Notes under the pieces: model-generated
The model's input: only the letters and a program-made list of their open reading frames with translations
Told to the model about the DNA's origin: nothing
Database searches by the model: none
Origin: an uncultured Bacteroidales bacterium
GTDB taxonomy: Bacteria; Bacteroidota; Bacteroidia; Bacteroidales; UBA932
Length of the DNA stretch: 38,857 nt
Direction: 5' to 3'
Assembly: GCA_900319375.1 (NCBI GenBank)
Contig: ONOI01000013.1
Coordinates: 1 to 38,857, forward strand
Shown here: positions 1-7,785 of the stretch, in pieces
Layout of the letters: each line of letters opens with the position of its first letter
Numbering within the stretch: the first letter of the stretch is position 1
Made by a program: the position numbers and the translations under genes

Positions 1-759
1 ATAGCGGGGCTTGTCCAGGGGAAGAAGCGGACAGGTCACTTCCAGCATTTCATACATCTTTTCCGTAGGCTCCCCTACCGCCAAGCCGCCGACGGCATAG
101 CCGCCGCGATTATCGTTATCCAGTTTCAGAGCGTGCTCCACGGCCTTTTGGCGAAGTTCGGGATAGACGCAGCCCTGGATGATCGGGAACATAACCTGGC
201 CGTAGCCATAGAGCGGCTCCGTCTCGTCGAAATGCTTGGCAAAGCGCTCCAGCCAGCCCTGGGTAAGTTTCAGGGACTTTTCGGCATAACGGCGGTCGGC
301 GTCTCCCGGGCAGCATTCGTCCAGGGCCATAATTATGTCCGCGCCGATAATCCTCTGAGTATCAACATTGTTCTCCGGAGTGAAGACGTGACGGCTTCCG
401 TCAATATGGGAGGCGAAACGGCAGCCCTCTTCGGTCAGTTTACGGATCGGGGCGAGGGAAAAAATCTGGAAGCCGCCGCTGTCCGTCAATATGGGACGGT
501 CCCAATGCTCGAAGTTGTGGAGTCCGTCGGCCTTTCTAAGGGTGTCCAGGCCTGGACGGAGATAGAGATGATAGGTGTTGCCGAGGATGATTTCAGCCTT
601 GATGTCCTGCTCTAAGTCCCTGTGATACACGCCCTTGACCGAGCCGACGGTCCCCACCGGCATAAAGATGGGAGTATGGATGTCCCCGTGGTCGGTATGG
701 ATCACCCCCGCGCGTGCGGAGGAGAGAGGATCCCGGGCGATATTATCAAACTTGAACAT
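1..759 (-). CDS. tgt: tRNA-guanine transglycosylase (queuine tRNA-ribosyltransferase), C-terminus outside window
   Basis: This enzyme exchanges guanine-34 of GUN-anticodon tRNAs for a queuine precursor. The reading frame is open from an ATG at 759 to the window edge, giving 253 of roughly 375 residues. It begins MFKFDNIARD and shows the family blocks FMPVGTVGSVK, ILGNTYHLYLRPG, TDSGGFQIFSLA (containing the active-site Asp of the DSGGFQ block), SHIDGS, FTPE, ALDECCPGD, IIQGCVYPELR and GGYAVGGLAVGEP. The catalytic nucleophile Asp and the zinc-binding Cys/His cluster would lie beyond position 1 and cannot be checked. No frameshift is visible. The start is supported by a TAACTTTG promoter box 18 nt upstream. 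The gene is divergent from the nucleoside transporter. The assignment is firm; only completeness is unknown. Confidence 0.95.
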   Translation of the reverse strand, partial: MFKFDNIARDPLSSARAGVIHTDHGDIHTPIFMPVGTVGSVKGVYHRDLEQDIKAEIILGNTYHLYLRPGLDTLRKADGLHNFEHWDRPILTDSGGFQIFSLAPIRKLTEEGCRFASHIDGSRHVFTPENNVDTQRIIGADIIMALDECCPGDADRRYAEKSLKLTQGWLERFAKHFDETEPLYGYGQVMFPIIQGCVYPELRQKAVEHALKLDNDNRGGYAVGGLAVGEPTEKMYEMLEVTCPLLPLDKPRY

Positions 760-777
760 TTTCCTTCAGGCCGGATG

Positions 778-785
778 CAAAGTTA
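778..785 (-). promoter_or_regulatory. -7 promoter box of tgt
   Basis: On the minus strand this reads TAACTTTG, an exact match to the Bacteroidota -7 consensus TAnnTTTG, 18 nt before the tgt ATG. It faces away from the MFS box at 798-805 with 12 bp between them. No clear -33 TTTG is visible. Confidence 0.6.
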
Positions 786-797
786 AGGATTTTTTTG

Positions 798-805
798 TAC
801 TTTTG
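798..805 (+). promoter_or_regulatory. -7 promoter box of the nucleoside transporter
   Basis: Reads TACTTTTG, an exact TAnnTTTG match, 35 nt before the ATG at 841. It is back to back with the tgt box. A clear -33 TTTG is not visible. Confidence 0.55.
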
Positions 806-840
806 TGTGATTTGACTAGAATAACCAAAACATCCTGAAG

Positions 841-2118
841 ATGAAAATATCTAAACTCAGCCTCCGCCTGATACTGATGAACTTCCTCCAGTATGCAGCC
901 TGGGGCGCTTACCTTACCTCCCTCGGCCGTTATCTTGGCAATGCGGGTCTCGGGCCGCAGATCAAATGGTTCTTCGCGATGCAAGGCATCGTGTCCATTT
1001 TTATGCCCACTCTTATGGGCATTGTCGCCGACCGTTACATCCAGGCGCAGAAAACCCTTTCTCTCTGCCATGGTCTCGCCGGTTTGTTTATGATCGGAGC
1101 CGGCCTGTACTGTATGAGCGCAGGAGGTAGTATTCAGTTCGCTCCGCTCTTCGTGCTCTACAGCCTCAGCGTAGCGTTCTATATGCCTACCATCGCAATC
1201 TCCAATTCAGTCGCCTACAACGCAATGGCTAAGAACGGAATGGACCCCGTAAAGGAATTCCCTCCGCTCCGCGTCTTCGGAACAGTAGGTTTCATCTGCA
1301 GTATGCTCCTTACCAACTTCCTCAAGATTGGCGGAGTCGCCCTGCAGGATTCCTACACTCAACTCTTCTCCTCCGGTATACTCTCGCTGATCCTCTGCGG
1401 CTACGCCCTTACGATGCCCTCCTGCGAGACTAACCGCGGCGAATCTCAGAGCCTTGCAGAGGCCTTTGGCCTTAAAGCATTCAGCCTCTTCAAGGACGGC
1501 CAGTTCGCAATCTTCTTCATCTTCTCGATGCTGCTCGGAGCTTCTCTCCAGATTACAAACGGCTACGCCAATACTTTCCTTGGCTCCTTCGCTGCCAACC
1601 CCGCTCTCGCCGATACCTTTGCGGTGAAGAACTCCAATGCTCTTATCGCTATCAGCCAGGCTTCGGAGACCCTTTGCATCCTTCTCATCCCGTTCTGTAT
1701 GAAGAAGCTCGGAATCAAGAAAGTGATGCTGCTCGCCATGTTCGCATGGGTCTTCCGTTTCGGCCTGTTCGGACTCGGCAATCCCGCATGGCCGGGAGTT
1801 CTCCTGTTCGTACTCAGCTGCATAGTCTACGGTGTCGCCTTTGATTTCTTCAATATCTCCGGCTCGCTGTATGTCAATGAGAATACTACCCCAGATATCC
1901 GCTCAAGCGCTCAGGGAGTCTTTATGCTCATGACCAACGGCTTGGGCGCCACAGTCGGCACCCTCGCCGCAGGTAAGGTAGTCGAGGCATGCGATGTGTT
2001 CAACACTCCCGCGAACTGGAGCAACGCCTGGTACATCTTCGCAGCTTATGCTCTGGTTGTAGCTATCCTCTTCACCATCCTCTTCAAGGACCCGACGCGG
2101 AAAGCGGGCAAAGCCTAG
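841..2118 (+). CDS. NupG/XapB-family nucleoside:H+ symporter (MFS)
   Basis: Inner-membrane transporter of 425 residues, close to the family's usual length, composed almost entirely of hydrophobic segments. It has the signature blocks of the nucleoside:H+ symporter branch of the MFS: an N-terminal LRLILMNFLQYAAWGAYL segment, GIVADRYI after helix 2, and FDFFNISGSLYVNE followed by RSSAQGVFMLMTNGLGA near the C-terminus. The likely role is proton-driven nucleoside uptake; the exact substrate cannot be read from sequence. Two purine nucleoside phosphorylases about 11 kb away and a 5'-nucleotidase further on fit a nucleoside-salvage role, but they are not in one operon. The stop codon lies 2 bp from the stop of the convergent DUF4906-like gene, leaving no room for a conventional terminator. 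Confidence 0.88.
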   Translation: MKISKLSLRLILMNFLQYAAWGAYLTSLGRYLGNAGLGPQIKWFFAMQGIVSIFMPTLMGIVADRYIQAQKTLSLCHGLAGLFMIGAGLYCMSAGGSIQFAPLFVLYSLSVAFYMPTIAISNSVAYNAMAKNGMDPVKEFPPLRVFGTVGFICSMLLTNFLKIGGVALQDSYTQLFSSGILSLILCGYALTMPSCETNRGESQSLAEAFGLKAFSLFKDGQFAIFFIFSMLLGASLQITNGYANTFLGSFAANPALADTFAVKNSNALIAISQASETLCILLIPFCMKKLGIKKVMLLAMFAWVFRFGLFGLGNPAWPGVLLFVLSCIVYGVAFDFFNISGSLYVNENTTPDIRSSAQGVFMLMTNGLGATVGTLAAGKVVEACDVFNTPANWSNAWYIFAAYALVVAILFTILFKDPTRKAGKA

Positions 2119-2120
2119 AG

Positions 2121-4940
2121 CTAGTATATATCCATCGATTCATACGCGGCCTCGATAAGATAATTTTCGAGGCCGTTGTATTTTGTACCATAATCGAAAG
2201 TACCTATATCATACTGCCTCACAAGATGATAGTAGCCCTTGATTCCGTCGCTGGACCAGCTGTGGTCTGCAAAGTACACACTGGATGAATGGTCAAGCAG
2301 CAGCTCCTGATAGGTTTGTGACCCTACCTTGAAAGAGAATCTCAATGCGGACATATATCCGCTAAGAAAAGCGGTAATTTCCTCCAAAGTTGCTCCTGTA
2401 CTTAGGCGCGGCAGCAGGATTTCATTGCTCATGTTTTCAGCGCTACCCCACATATCGTAGTCCAGCGCATCTCCAAACTCTGAAAGTAGCCTTACTCCTG
2501 AAGGAAAACACGAAACCCACATTCCCCTGTTTGCGGGAACAGTAAATTCTGTAAAAGGGGCATGCATCACCGAGACTCTGTTCCCGGATGAAAGGTTGAA
2601 ATGACAGCCTACCGGAACATACAGGATGACCTGTACGGTATAATAGCCGGTGAAAGTCCTGCCTGTGTGGGGATTTGTAACGGTTCCCGTAAGCCCGAGC
2701 ATTCCGCAGGCCGGGAAGGCAGTCTGATCCATCTGACGGAAAGTCAAGGTATTACCAGACAACGAGGCTCCCGCCGAATAGTTGTCAGACGCCCCTTCTT
2801 CTATCGCCATTACCGGAATACCGTAGTCTGAGCCGTCGGCATGGTTGATTGTCCAGGATACTCCATCCATAGCCGGTGAGCGGTAATTGCCGCCCGAGGT
2901 AAAGTCTATCAAGGCCGTCATGCTTCTCATAGGCCCCGGAGCAATTTGGTAATTATAATATGAACCAAGATATCTCTGAGATGGGAATGCGGCTATAGCA
3001 GTCACTGTCCCCGCCGAACTTACAGTATCGCCATTTGAAAGATGGAGGCTTACATTCATCGGGAAAGTCGGCGTTGAATTTCCATAAACATCTGTTCCGT
3101 AACAGTAGATAGTAGCCAGTTCGGGATAATCTTCCAACTGATCATAGTCCCTGGTCCAAAAGAGTACGTCTCTTCCGAACCTATCCGAGCTTTGTACGTC
3201 TGGAACTCCATAGAAATCAAGGAAATCGCTGTAATAATCAGCCGCGCTTTCCGTTTTATGTTTGTAGGCAAGGAGCTGAGCAGGGATTTTGAATCGGCTT
3301 ATGTCAAGATCTGTTCCGCCCGAATCTCTCATAAAAACATAGACTACGCTGTCGTAGTAGTAGTTGCTGCTGAGTATACAACGGGAACGGCCGGATTCAG
3401 TCACTGTTCCTTCTGTCACGGCCAAGACGGGGTACACTGCTTCGCGTGAATAAACACCTGCTCTGGATTTGTAGTGGGTAAACTGGAAATACATTTGGGC
3501 TCCGGCCCGAAGAGGTCTTATAAACATCTTGTGTTGGTCGTGGATAACATAGTATTCCATTCCGTTGTGTGAGTCCAGATGATACTCAATATTTTCGCTT
3601 CTCGCAGGGCCTATGGTAGTTGTCCAGTCTGCGGCCTCAACCACTACAGGCTTTGACTCGCTGGCTCCGCGAAGATCGAAGTATCCGTATTCTGCGGCGT
3701 ACTGCGGGAGGTAAAATGAAAAATCGGTATAAGGCAAGGTGCGATAATTCAAAGTCACGTCGGTAGACGAAGAGTGGAGCCCGTCCCAGGAGCGTACGGT
3801 CAGAGTCCTTGAAGGCCTCTGATCCCCATCATAGATTCCCCTTACCCATACTTCTCCATTCTCCACTTTCGCTTCCATCACAGGGCTCCCGGAATCGGAA
3901 AAGCCAGCAGTGTAGGGCATGTCCGGAGGGCTTACAGTAAGAGGTATTTTTGTCCATCCGTCCTCCTGCATCACGGTCTGAGAAGAGGAGGGAAAAGACA
4001 GGATACGTTCATCTTCGAAATTCTCCATGTCCACCTTCCAGCTGCTGCGCAGAGTTCCTGAATCGGTCAGCGAGAGAGTAATAGTTACCGAGGAATTGCG
4101 CCAGACATTGAAATCCGTACAGTTATCTGCTCCAAGCATAAGATTCAAACTGAGATCCGCAGCAGCTCCGCTGGTAGTCCAGTCCCCTTCTATATGAAGG
4201 TAGGTACATAGACCGCGCTTCGACGAAGGGATATTGTCGGGTATCTTAGCCCATGGATCATCGTTATCCGGGAGAAGAACTCCCTGACAGTTCTCAGGCA
4301 CATAAAACACGGCTGATCCGCCGGCGTTGAGCACGGCCAGGTCGGCCGCGGAGGCGTGATCGCCGTCCGCGGTCGACGATGCCGCGCTCCCAGCCGCGAA
4401 AGGCCTTATGGAAGAAGCTTGCTGCATGACCCTTACGGAAGTAATCTGATAGTCACAATTCTCAAGATTCTTATCCAGGACCAGGCTGTACCGGGCAAAG
4501 AGCCTTGTAAGGGGCATTTCAAGAGACGAAGACGCGCCGGCAGTAATTGCCACCCCGCAGCGGTTACACATTACCATCCCGGAGGGAGTCACACTTATTG
4601 TCTGAAGATCGCTTTCCCTCGATGGAGCATTGATCTCTCCGCAATTTGCCAGGGCGTAGAGGGTATAGGAGACATTTCTGATCAGTTCGAGTGACAGTTC
4701 ATCATCCTCCCCGAATGATTCCGCAGCGAGCTGCCCGTCGCGGTAAGCATAGACATTGAGAGAACTTACAGCAGACTCTGAGAGTTGCAGAGAACTCTTC
4801 GTACGCCCGCTTGCCTTAATGCAGACGCTGATCAGATCTTCCTCCGCCTGATTCCGCTCAAACTGAGCTTCCTGTTCAAGCGGCTCGCAGCCCATTGCGA
4901 ATAAAGCTGCAAGGAACGCTATCAATAGTATCTTTCTCAT
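2121..4940 (-). CDS. Large DUF4906-like lipoprotein of a type V pilus operon
   Basis: A 939-residue surface protein. It begins with a signal peptide ending in the lipobox LFAMGC (Cys at about residue 18), so it should be lipidated. The first 300 or so residues resemble FimB/Mfa2-type fimbrillin modules, with Ser/Thr-rich beta-strand sequence and NVYAYRDGQL. The remainder is long beta-rich sequence with YYNYQI, TVQVILYVP and similar patches; I recall the family as DUF4906, seen in large lipoproteins of Bacteroides fimbrial loci. Its start overlaps the stop of the upstream Mfa2-like gene as ATGA, so translation is probably coupled. By analogy with Porphyromonas Mfa and Fim operons it may be a tip or accessory adhesin, which is inference. 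By eye it looks more AT-rich than the PNP or nadE genes. Ends 2 bp from the convergent transporter. Confidence 0.72.
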   Translation of the reverse strand: MRKILLIAFLAALFAMGCEPLEQEAQFERNQAEEDLISVCIKASGRTKSSLQLSESAVSSLNVYAYRDGQLAAESFGEDDELSLELIRNVSYTLYALANCGEINAPSRESDLQTISVTPSGMVMCNRCGVAITAGASSSLEMPLTRLFARYSLVLDKNLENCDYQITSVRVMQQASSIRPFAAGSAASSTADGDHASAADLAVLNAGGSAVFYVPENCQGVLLPDNDDPWAKIPDNIPSSKRGLCTYLHIEGDWTTSGAAADLSLNLMLGADNCTDFNVWRNSSVTITLSLTDSGTLRSSWKVDMENFEDERILSFPSSSQTVMQEDGWTKIPLTVSPPDMPYTAGFSDSGSPVMEAKVENGEVWVRGIYDGDQRPSRTLTVRSWDGLHSSSTDVTLNYRTLPYTDFSFYLPQYAAEYGYFDLRGASESKPVVVEAADWTTTIGPARSENIEYHLDSHNGMEYYVIHDQHKMFIRPLRAGAQMYFQFTHYKSRAGVYSREAVYPVLAVTEGTVTESGRSRCILSSNYYYDSVVYVFMRDSGGTDLDISRFKIPAQLLAYKHKTESAADYYSDFLDFYGVPDVQSSDRFGRDVLFWTRDYDQLEDYPELATIYCYGTDVYGNSTPTFPMNVSLHLSNGDTVSSAGTVTAIAAFPSQRYLGSYYNYQIAPGPMRSMTALIDFTSGGNYRSPAMDGVSWTINHADGSDYGIPVMAIEEGASDNYSAGASLSGNTLTFRQMDQTAFPACGMLGLTGTVTNPHTGRTFTGYYTVQVILYVPVGCHFNLSSGNRVSVMHAPFTEFTVPANRGMWVSCFPSGVRLLSEFGDALDYDMWGSAENMSNEILLPRLSTGATLEEITAFLSGYMSALRFSFKVGSQTYQELLLDHSSSVYFADHSWSSDGIKGYYHLVRQYDIGTFDYGTKYNGLENYLIEAAYESMDIY

Positions 4941-5707
4941 AACTCAATTTTTCCCCAATCGCAGATCCTTACCGACACTCCTGCATCGGAATAATCCACA
5001 TTCACATACAAATCCTGCAGATCCTCGCTGGTCCAGTCGTAACCGGACGCTTTGATGTAATCTCCCAGCGCCAGTATATCTACCGGGGCGCCGTCTGCCT
5101 TAGTAAAGTCCTTGTCGTAGAATTCCAGTTCGAGGGAATCGTCTTCCTGACGAGGGAGACAAATCTTGTGATACTCGCCGATTACCGGATGTATCATCCT
5201 AGAGAAGGCTCCTCTGACCGGAGAAAGGCTGTAGCGGTCCATTCCGCAGACATTGCCCTTTACCTTCACATAGAAGGGATAGGTCGATGTTTCAGATTCA
5301 ATGATGGTCAGATAGAGCTGGGCGAACTGTTTATGAAGGGTACAGGCCACCTCAACAAGGTCTGAATACACTCCGATACTGTCTGAGTAGGCATAGATTT
5401 CATCCATCTCTTCGCCCGGCTCTATCAACACTTTATCATCTTCCAGACTGCAGGAATGCAGACCGCTCATTACATTCAGAAGGACCGCGCCTCTTTCAAT
5501 ATCGAAACTTAAGCCGGCAGTCTCCCCGTCCTTGGACATCTGCCCTTCATAGCATGAGGAGACTCCTGAGGCATATACCTGCATCAGATCTTCGTCTCCG
5601 CCCCTCGCAGTCAGGCAGACCAGTCCAGGACAGGCAGTCCTGTCTGTCTTGATCGAACACGAAACAAGGCAAAGCGCATACATACATATGAAAGGTATTA
5701 TTCTCAT
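4937..5707 (-). CDS. FimB/Mfa2-family fimbrial anchor lipoprotein
   Basis: A 256-residue protein with a short signal peptide and lipobox CLVSCS (Cys at about residue 17). In this family the protein anchors or terminates the type V pilus at the outer membrane, as Mfa2 and FimB do in Porphyromonas. The family features are the lipobox, a Cys shortly afterwards (TACPGLVCL), the repeated charged beta-sandwich pattern and a size near the usual 280-320. It starts 7 bp after the pilin stop, and its stop overlaps the next gene's start (ATGA). The order pilin, anchor, large lipoprotein is typical. The family assignment rests on context plus overall pattern, because these proteins diverge strongly. Confidence 0.72.
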   Translation of the reverse strand: MRIIPFICMYALCLVSCSIKTDRTACPGLVCLTARGGDEDLMQVYASGVSSCYEGQMSKDGETAGLSFDIERGAVLLNVMSGLHSCSLEDDKVLIEPGEEMDEIYAYSDSIGVYSDLVEVACTLHKQFAQLYLTIIESETSTYPFYVKVKGNVCGMDRYSLSPVRGAFSRMIHPVIGEYHKICLPRQEDDSLELEFYDKDFTKADGAPVDILALGDYIKASGYDWTSEDLQDLYVNVDYSDAGVSVRICDWGKIEL

Positions 5708-5714
5708 CTGTCCG

Positions 5715-6692
5715 CTACATCAGCTGTTCTGCAATGTCGTTGGTTGTCCAGCCGTTTACCGAGACGCTGAACGAGATGTCCGACGAGGTTACCGGCGTGT
5801 TGGGATTGTCGCTTCCTCCCCTCTTGATAGTAACTCCTGTTATCTCGTAGGACTTGTTGTACTGCAGGGCAGGCATATCCACCGGATAATAGTATTTCTG
5901 CGTCCCGAGAGTCGCAACTATTACCAGCCTCGTAGTTTTCGAAGCAGCCGAGTTAGGCATCACATAGAAATAATGAGGCGTTGAGTAGGAAGAGTTATTG
6001 GCGATTAAAACTCCCGGAGCATCCCTCAGGAGCGCAGTAACCTCACCCTTATCCTTTCCTTCGTTGTACCATTTGCTGGGAGAAGCATTCAGTTTGTAGT
6101 TGAAATTACCTGCCGCATTGACTACATAGATAGAGTCAACTTTGAAAGAAAGACTCTGGAGCGAAGCCGCCGTAAAGTTTCTGCTTATCTTCTTCAACAC
6201 TATTCTTGATACCATTCTTGATACAGGAATTGATACCGAACCCGTACCTGGGAGCGTTGCGCTGGTACTTCCTACCATCACAAAGGAACTGGTCGAGTTT
6301 GAGGAGAGGTCTACCATCGTACTCTCCAGAGCGGAAAGCGAAGTAACAGACGAAAGGTTCGGACCGTTGACTACAGCATATATAGTCCTGGTTCCTGCCG
6401 TACATGATACAGAAACAGAACTGGCGTTCGCTGTCCCGTAAGCGTCCAGGAAATCGCCTCTGAACACCAGTACCTGCAGGGAATTTACCTTAGCCTCATT
6501 AGCTGAGACCGTAGAAGCCTCTCCCGTGGTCTTTGTTTCAACTTCTATAGCCGCCCCGCCCAAAGTAACATTTATGTTATATCTGGGCTCATCGGGGCCT
6601 GGAGCCTCCGTAGACTCAAATTTGTTACAAGAATAGAATAGCGCCGAGGCGGCCAGCACCCATAAGAGCGCTTGCTTGATTGTAGTTTTCAT
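5715..6692 (-). CDS. FimA/Mfa1-like type V pilin precursor
   Basis: A 325-residue fimbrillin. The signal peptide ends in a lipobox-like ALFYSC (Cys about residue 22), as type V pilins are exported as lipoproteins, cleaved at the surface and polymerised by strand exchange. The mature part begins with a YNINVTLGG strand and the region VETKTTGE, where the family usually has its protease-processed segment. The middle contains VSCTAGTRTIYAVVNGP, typical of fimbrillin N-terminal domains. The end has the amphipathic strand SFSVSVNGW, which fits the C-terminal donor strand with its conserved Trp. First gene of a three-gene unit. No clear TAnnTTTG box is visible in the 37 bp before the start, so it may depend on an atypical promoter or on read-through from ssb. 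Confidence 0.78.
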   Translation of the reverse strand: MKTTIKQALLWVLAASALFYSCNKFESTEAPGPDEPRYNINVTLGGAAIEVETKTTGEASTVSANEAKVNSLQVLVFRGDFLDAYGTANASSVSVSCTAGTRTIYAVVNGPNLSSVTSLSALESTMVDLSSNSTSSFVMVGSTSATLPGTGSVSIPVSRMVSRIVLKKISRNFTAASLQSLSFKVDSIYVVNAAGNFNYKLNASPSKWYNEGKDKGEVTALLRDAPGVLIANNSSYSTPHYFYVMPNSAASKTTRLVIVATLGTQKYYYPVDMPALQYNKSYEITGVTIKRGGSDNPNTPVTSSDISFSVSVNGWTTNDIAEQLM

Positions 6693-6729
6693 AACTATCT
6701 GGAAGTTTAGTCAGGTTAATAAATTGGTT

Positions 6730-7077
6730 TTAGAATTCGTACTGGAGGGGTTCGTCGCTTACAATTACATTGACTTTCGCTGCTACCACTTCGTAAAATG
6801 TCTTCTCAATGCCGTCTGCGCCTACATACTTTTGAGTATGTAACCTTCCCAGGACATAGACCTTCGATCCGCTTTCGATCTTATCCAGATCTTTGTTTTT
6901 GTCGCTGTCCCAGGCCACGATGTTGTGCCAGGTTGTATCGATCTGGGCTACTCCTTCCCTGTCTTTATAAGCTCTGGAGGTAGCGACAGAGAACCTGGAC
7001 ATTTTAGTACCGTTTACGACCTGAGGTCTTACAGTACCTACAACTCCCCTTAATTCAATTCTGTTTAGATGTTCCAT
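6730..7077 (-). CDS. ssb: Small single-stranded DNA-binding protein
   Basis: A 115-residue OB-fold SSB that binds ssDNA during replication, repair or recombination. It starts MEHLNRIELRGVVG and carries the usual OB-fold blocks: RFSVATSRAYKD, TTWHNIVAWDS, IESGSKVYVLGRL and TFYEVVAAKV. The OB domain is complete, but the long flexible linker and DDIPF-like acidic tail of replication SSBs are missing; the protein ends EPLQYEF, keeping only a terminal Phe with nearby acids. It is therefore probably an auxiliary SSB, with a canonical one elsewhere. It lies just upstream of the pilus operon on the same strand (37 bp gap), and the 321-bp region before it is full of inverted repeats. Confidence 0.88.
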   Translation of the reverse strand: MEHLNRIELRGVVGTVRPQVVNGTKMSRFSVATSRAYKDREGVAQIDTTWHNIVAWDSDKNKDLDKIESGSKVYVLGRLHTQKYVGADGIEKTFYEVVAAKVNVIVSDEPLQYEF

Positions 7078-7111
7078 ACAGTTTTTCTTTAGTTTATAGG
7101 TTTAACATTTC

Positions 7112-7142
7112 ACTCCCTGAGGTCCGCGGCCGGCAAGGGAGT
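7112..7142 (-). repeat. Inverted repeat in the ssb leader
   Basis: ACTCCCT at 7112-7118 is perfectly complementary to AGGGAGT at 7136-7142, with a GC-rich 17-nt loop. If ssb is transcribed from the box at 7147-7154, this hairpin lies at the very 5' end of its mRNA. Confidence 0.5.
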
Positions 7143-7146
7143 ACTG

Positions 7147-7154
7147 CAAAGGTG
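7147..7154 (-). promoter_or_regulatory. Possible -7 box of ssb
   Basis: Minus strand reads CACCTTTG, one mismatch from TAnnTTTG, about 70 nt before the ssb ATG. Weak evidence; there is no clear -33 element. Confidence 0.3.
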
Positions 7155-7165
7155 AGTAGATAAAT

Positions 7166-7191
7166 CCTGTCATGGAAGCGTTTGTGACAGG
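7166..7191. repeat. 7-bp inverted repeat, 12-nt loop
   Basis: CCTGTCA (7166-7172) and TGACAGG (7185-7191) are perfect complements. It lies upstream of the proposed ssb promoter, so it could be an operator. Confidence 0.45.
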
Positions 7192-7197
7192 TTTCGG

Positions 7198-7256
7198 AAA
7201 ATAAATACGATTCTTTCGGCTTTGAACTGTTCTTTTCAGCGACGCGTATTTATTTT
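7198..7256. repeat. 12-bp perfect AT-rich inverted repeat
   Basis: AAAATAAATACG (7198-7209) and CGTATTTATTTT (7245-7256) are exact reverse complements separated by 35 bp. It is too small for an insertion sequence and lies between two divergent genes. Function unknown. Confidence 0.55.
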
Positions 7257-7398
7257 ACAATCATACCGCTCTTCCTTGGGTTTGAAAGGGACAAAAACAC
7301 AGACCGAAAAGAAATCCTTTCTGCCGAAAGAAATATTTATATGAAAATTATTTTTTAATGGTGATCGCAGTGACGGGATACTTTATAGCTTGCCCCGT

Positions 7399-7785
7399 AT
7401 GGAAAAGGAAAGACGCTGCCTTAACTGCAATTCCCCTATTTACGGCCGGCCAGACAAATTGTTCTGCAGCGACCGCTGCCGCGACAACTGGCACAATATC
7501 GAAAAAAGCCTTCTTCGGAAAAATCGCTCCGCCGTACTGGGGATACTTGAAAAGAATTACGGCATTCTGATTTCGCTGATGAAATCGGAATGCCGGAGAT
7601 GGCCCTTGGACCTTGTAGAAGGATTGGGATTTAAAAGTGATTACTTTACAAGAATAACATTCAACAAACGCGGAGGGATGGTCTGTGAGTGCTTCAATAT
7701 AAGATATAGCGTATCAAAAACTAAAATCTGGAATATTGAATTTATATCAACTCCCCTTCAAGATCGTAGAGATCTGCGCCTGTAA
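7399..7785 (+). CDS. Small zinc-ribbon protein
   Basis: A 128-residue protein starting MEKERRCLNC. The N-terminus has a CxxC-x12-CxxxC cluster (CLNC then CSDRC, about residues 7-27), a treble-clef/DUF2116-like zinc site that I recall from many small Bacteroidota proteins. The rest is a mixed alpha/beta segment (NYGILISLMKSECRRWP, YFTRITFNKRGG, CFNIRYSV) that I cannot place. Function unknown. An in-frame ATG three codons earlier at 7390 is also possible; 7399 fits homologous starts better. The 3' end overlaps the convergent rimO by 44 bp. AT-richer than its neighbours. Confidence 0.7.
   Translation: MEKERRCLNCNSPIYGRPDKLFCSDRCRDNWHNIEKSLLRKNRSAVLGILEKNYGILISLMKSECRRWPLDLVEGLGFKSDYFTRITFNKRGGMVCECFNIRYSVSKTKIWNIEFISTPLQDRRDLRL

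Larger units (their letters stand above)
7078..7398. other. Gene-free intergenic region between ssb and the zinc-ribbon gene
   Basis: This is the longest stretch without a gene. It is AT-rich and holds no convincing ORF. It contains three perfect inverted repeats: arms 7112-7118/7136-7142, 7166-7172/7185-7191 and 7198-7209/7245-7256. It also holds four copies of TTTCGG or its complement CCGAAA (7192-7197, 7214-7219, 7304-7309, 7324-7329) and a near-consensus -7 box for ssb at 7147-7154. It is probably a regulatory region between the divergent genes. Confidence 0.6.

Noticed and set aside
133-615. Plus-strand ORF of 160 codons in the first kilobase
   Set aside because: The minus strand carries tgt with complete family motifs; the plus ORF is a shadow.
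7198-7256. Insertion-sequence remnant or dif/attachment site
   Set aside because: There is no transposase, target duplication or second copy in the window, and the sequence does not resemble the XerCD site I know; kept only as an inverted repeat.
7399-7785. Toxin-antitoxin or defence gene next to ssb
   Set aside because: A single small zinc-ribbon protein with no partner gene on its strand; nothing shows such a system.
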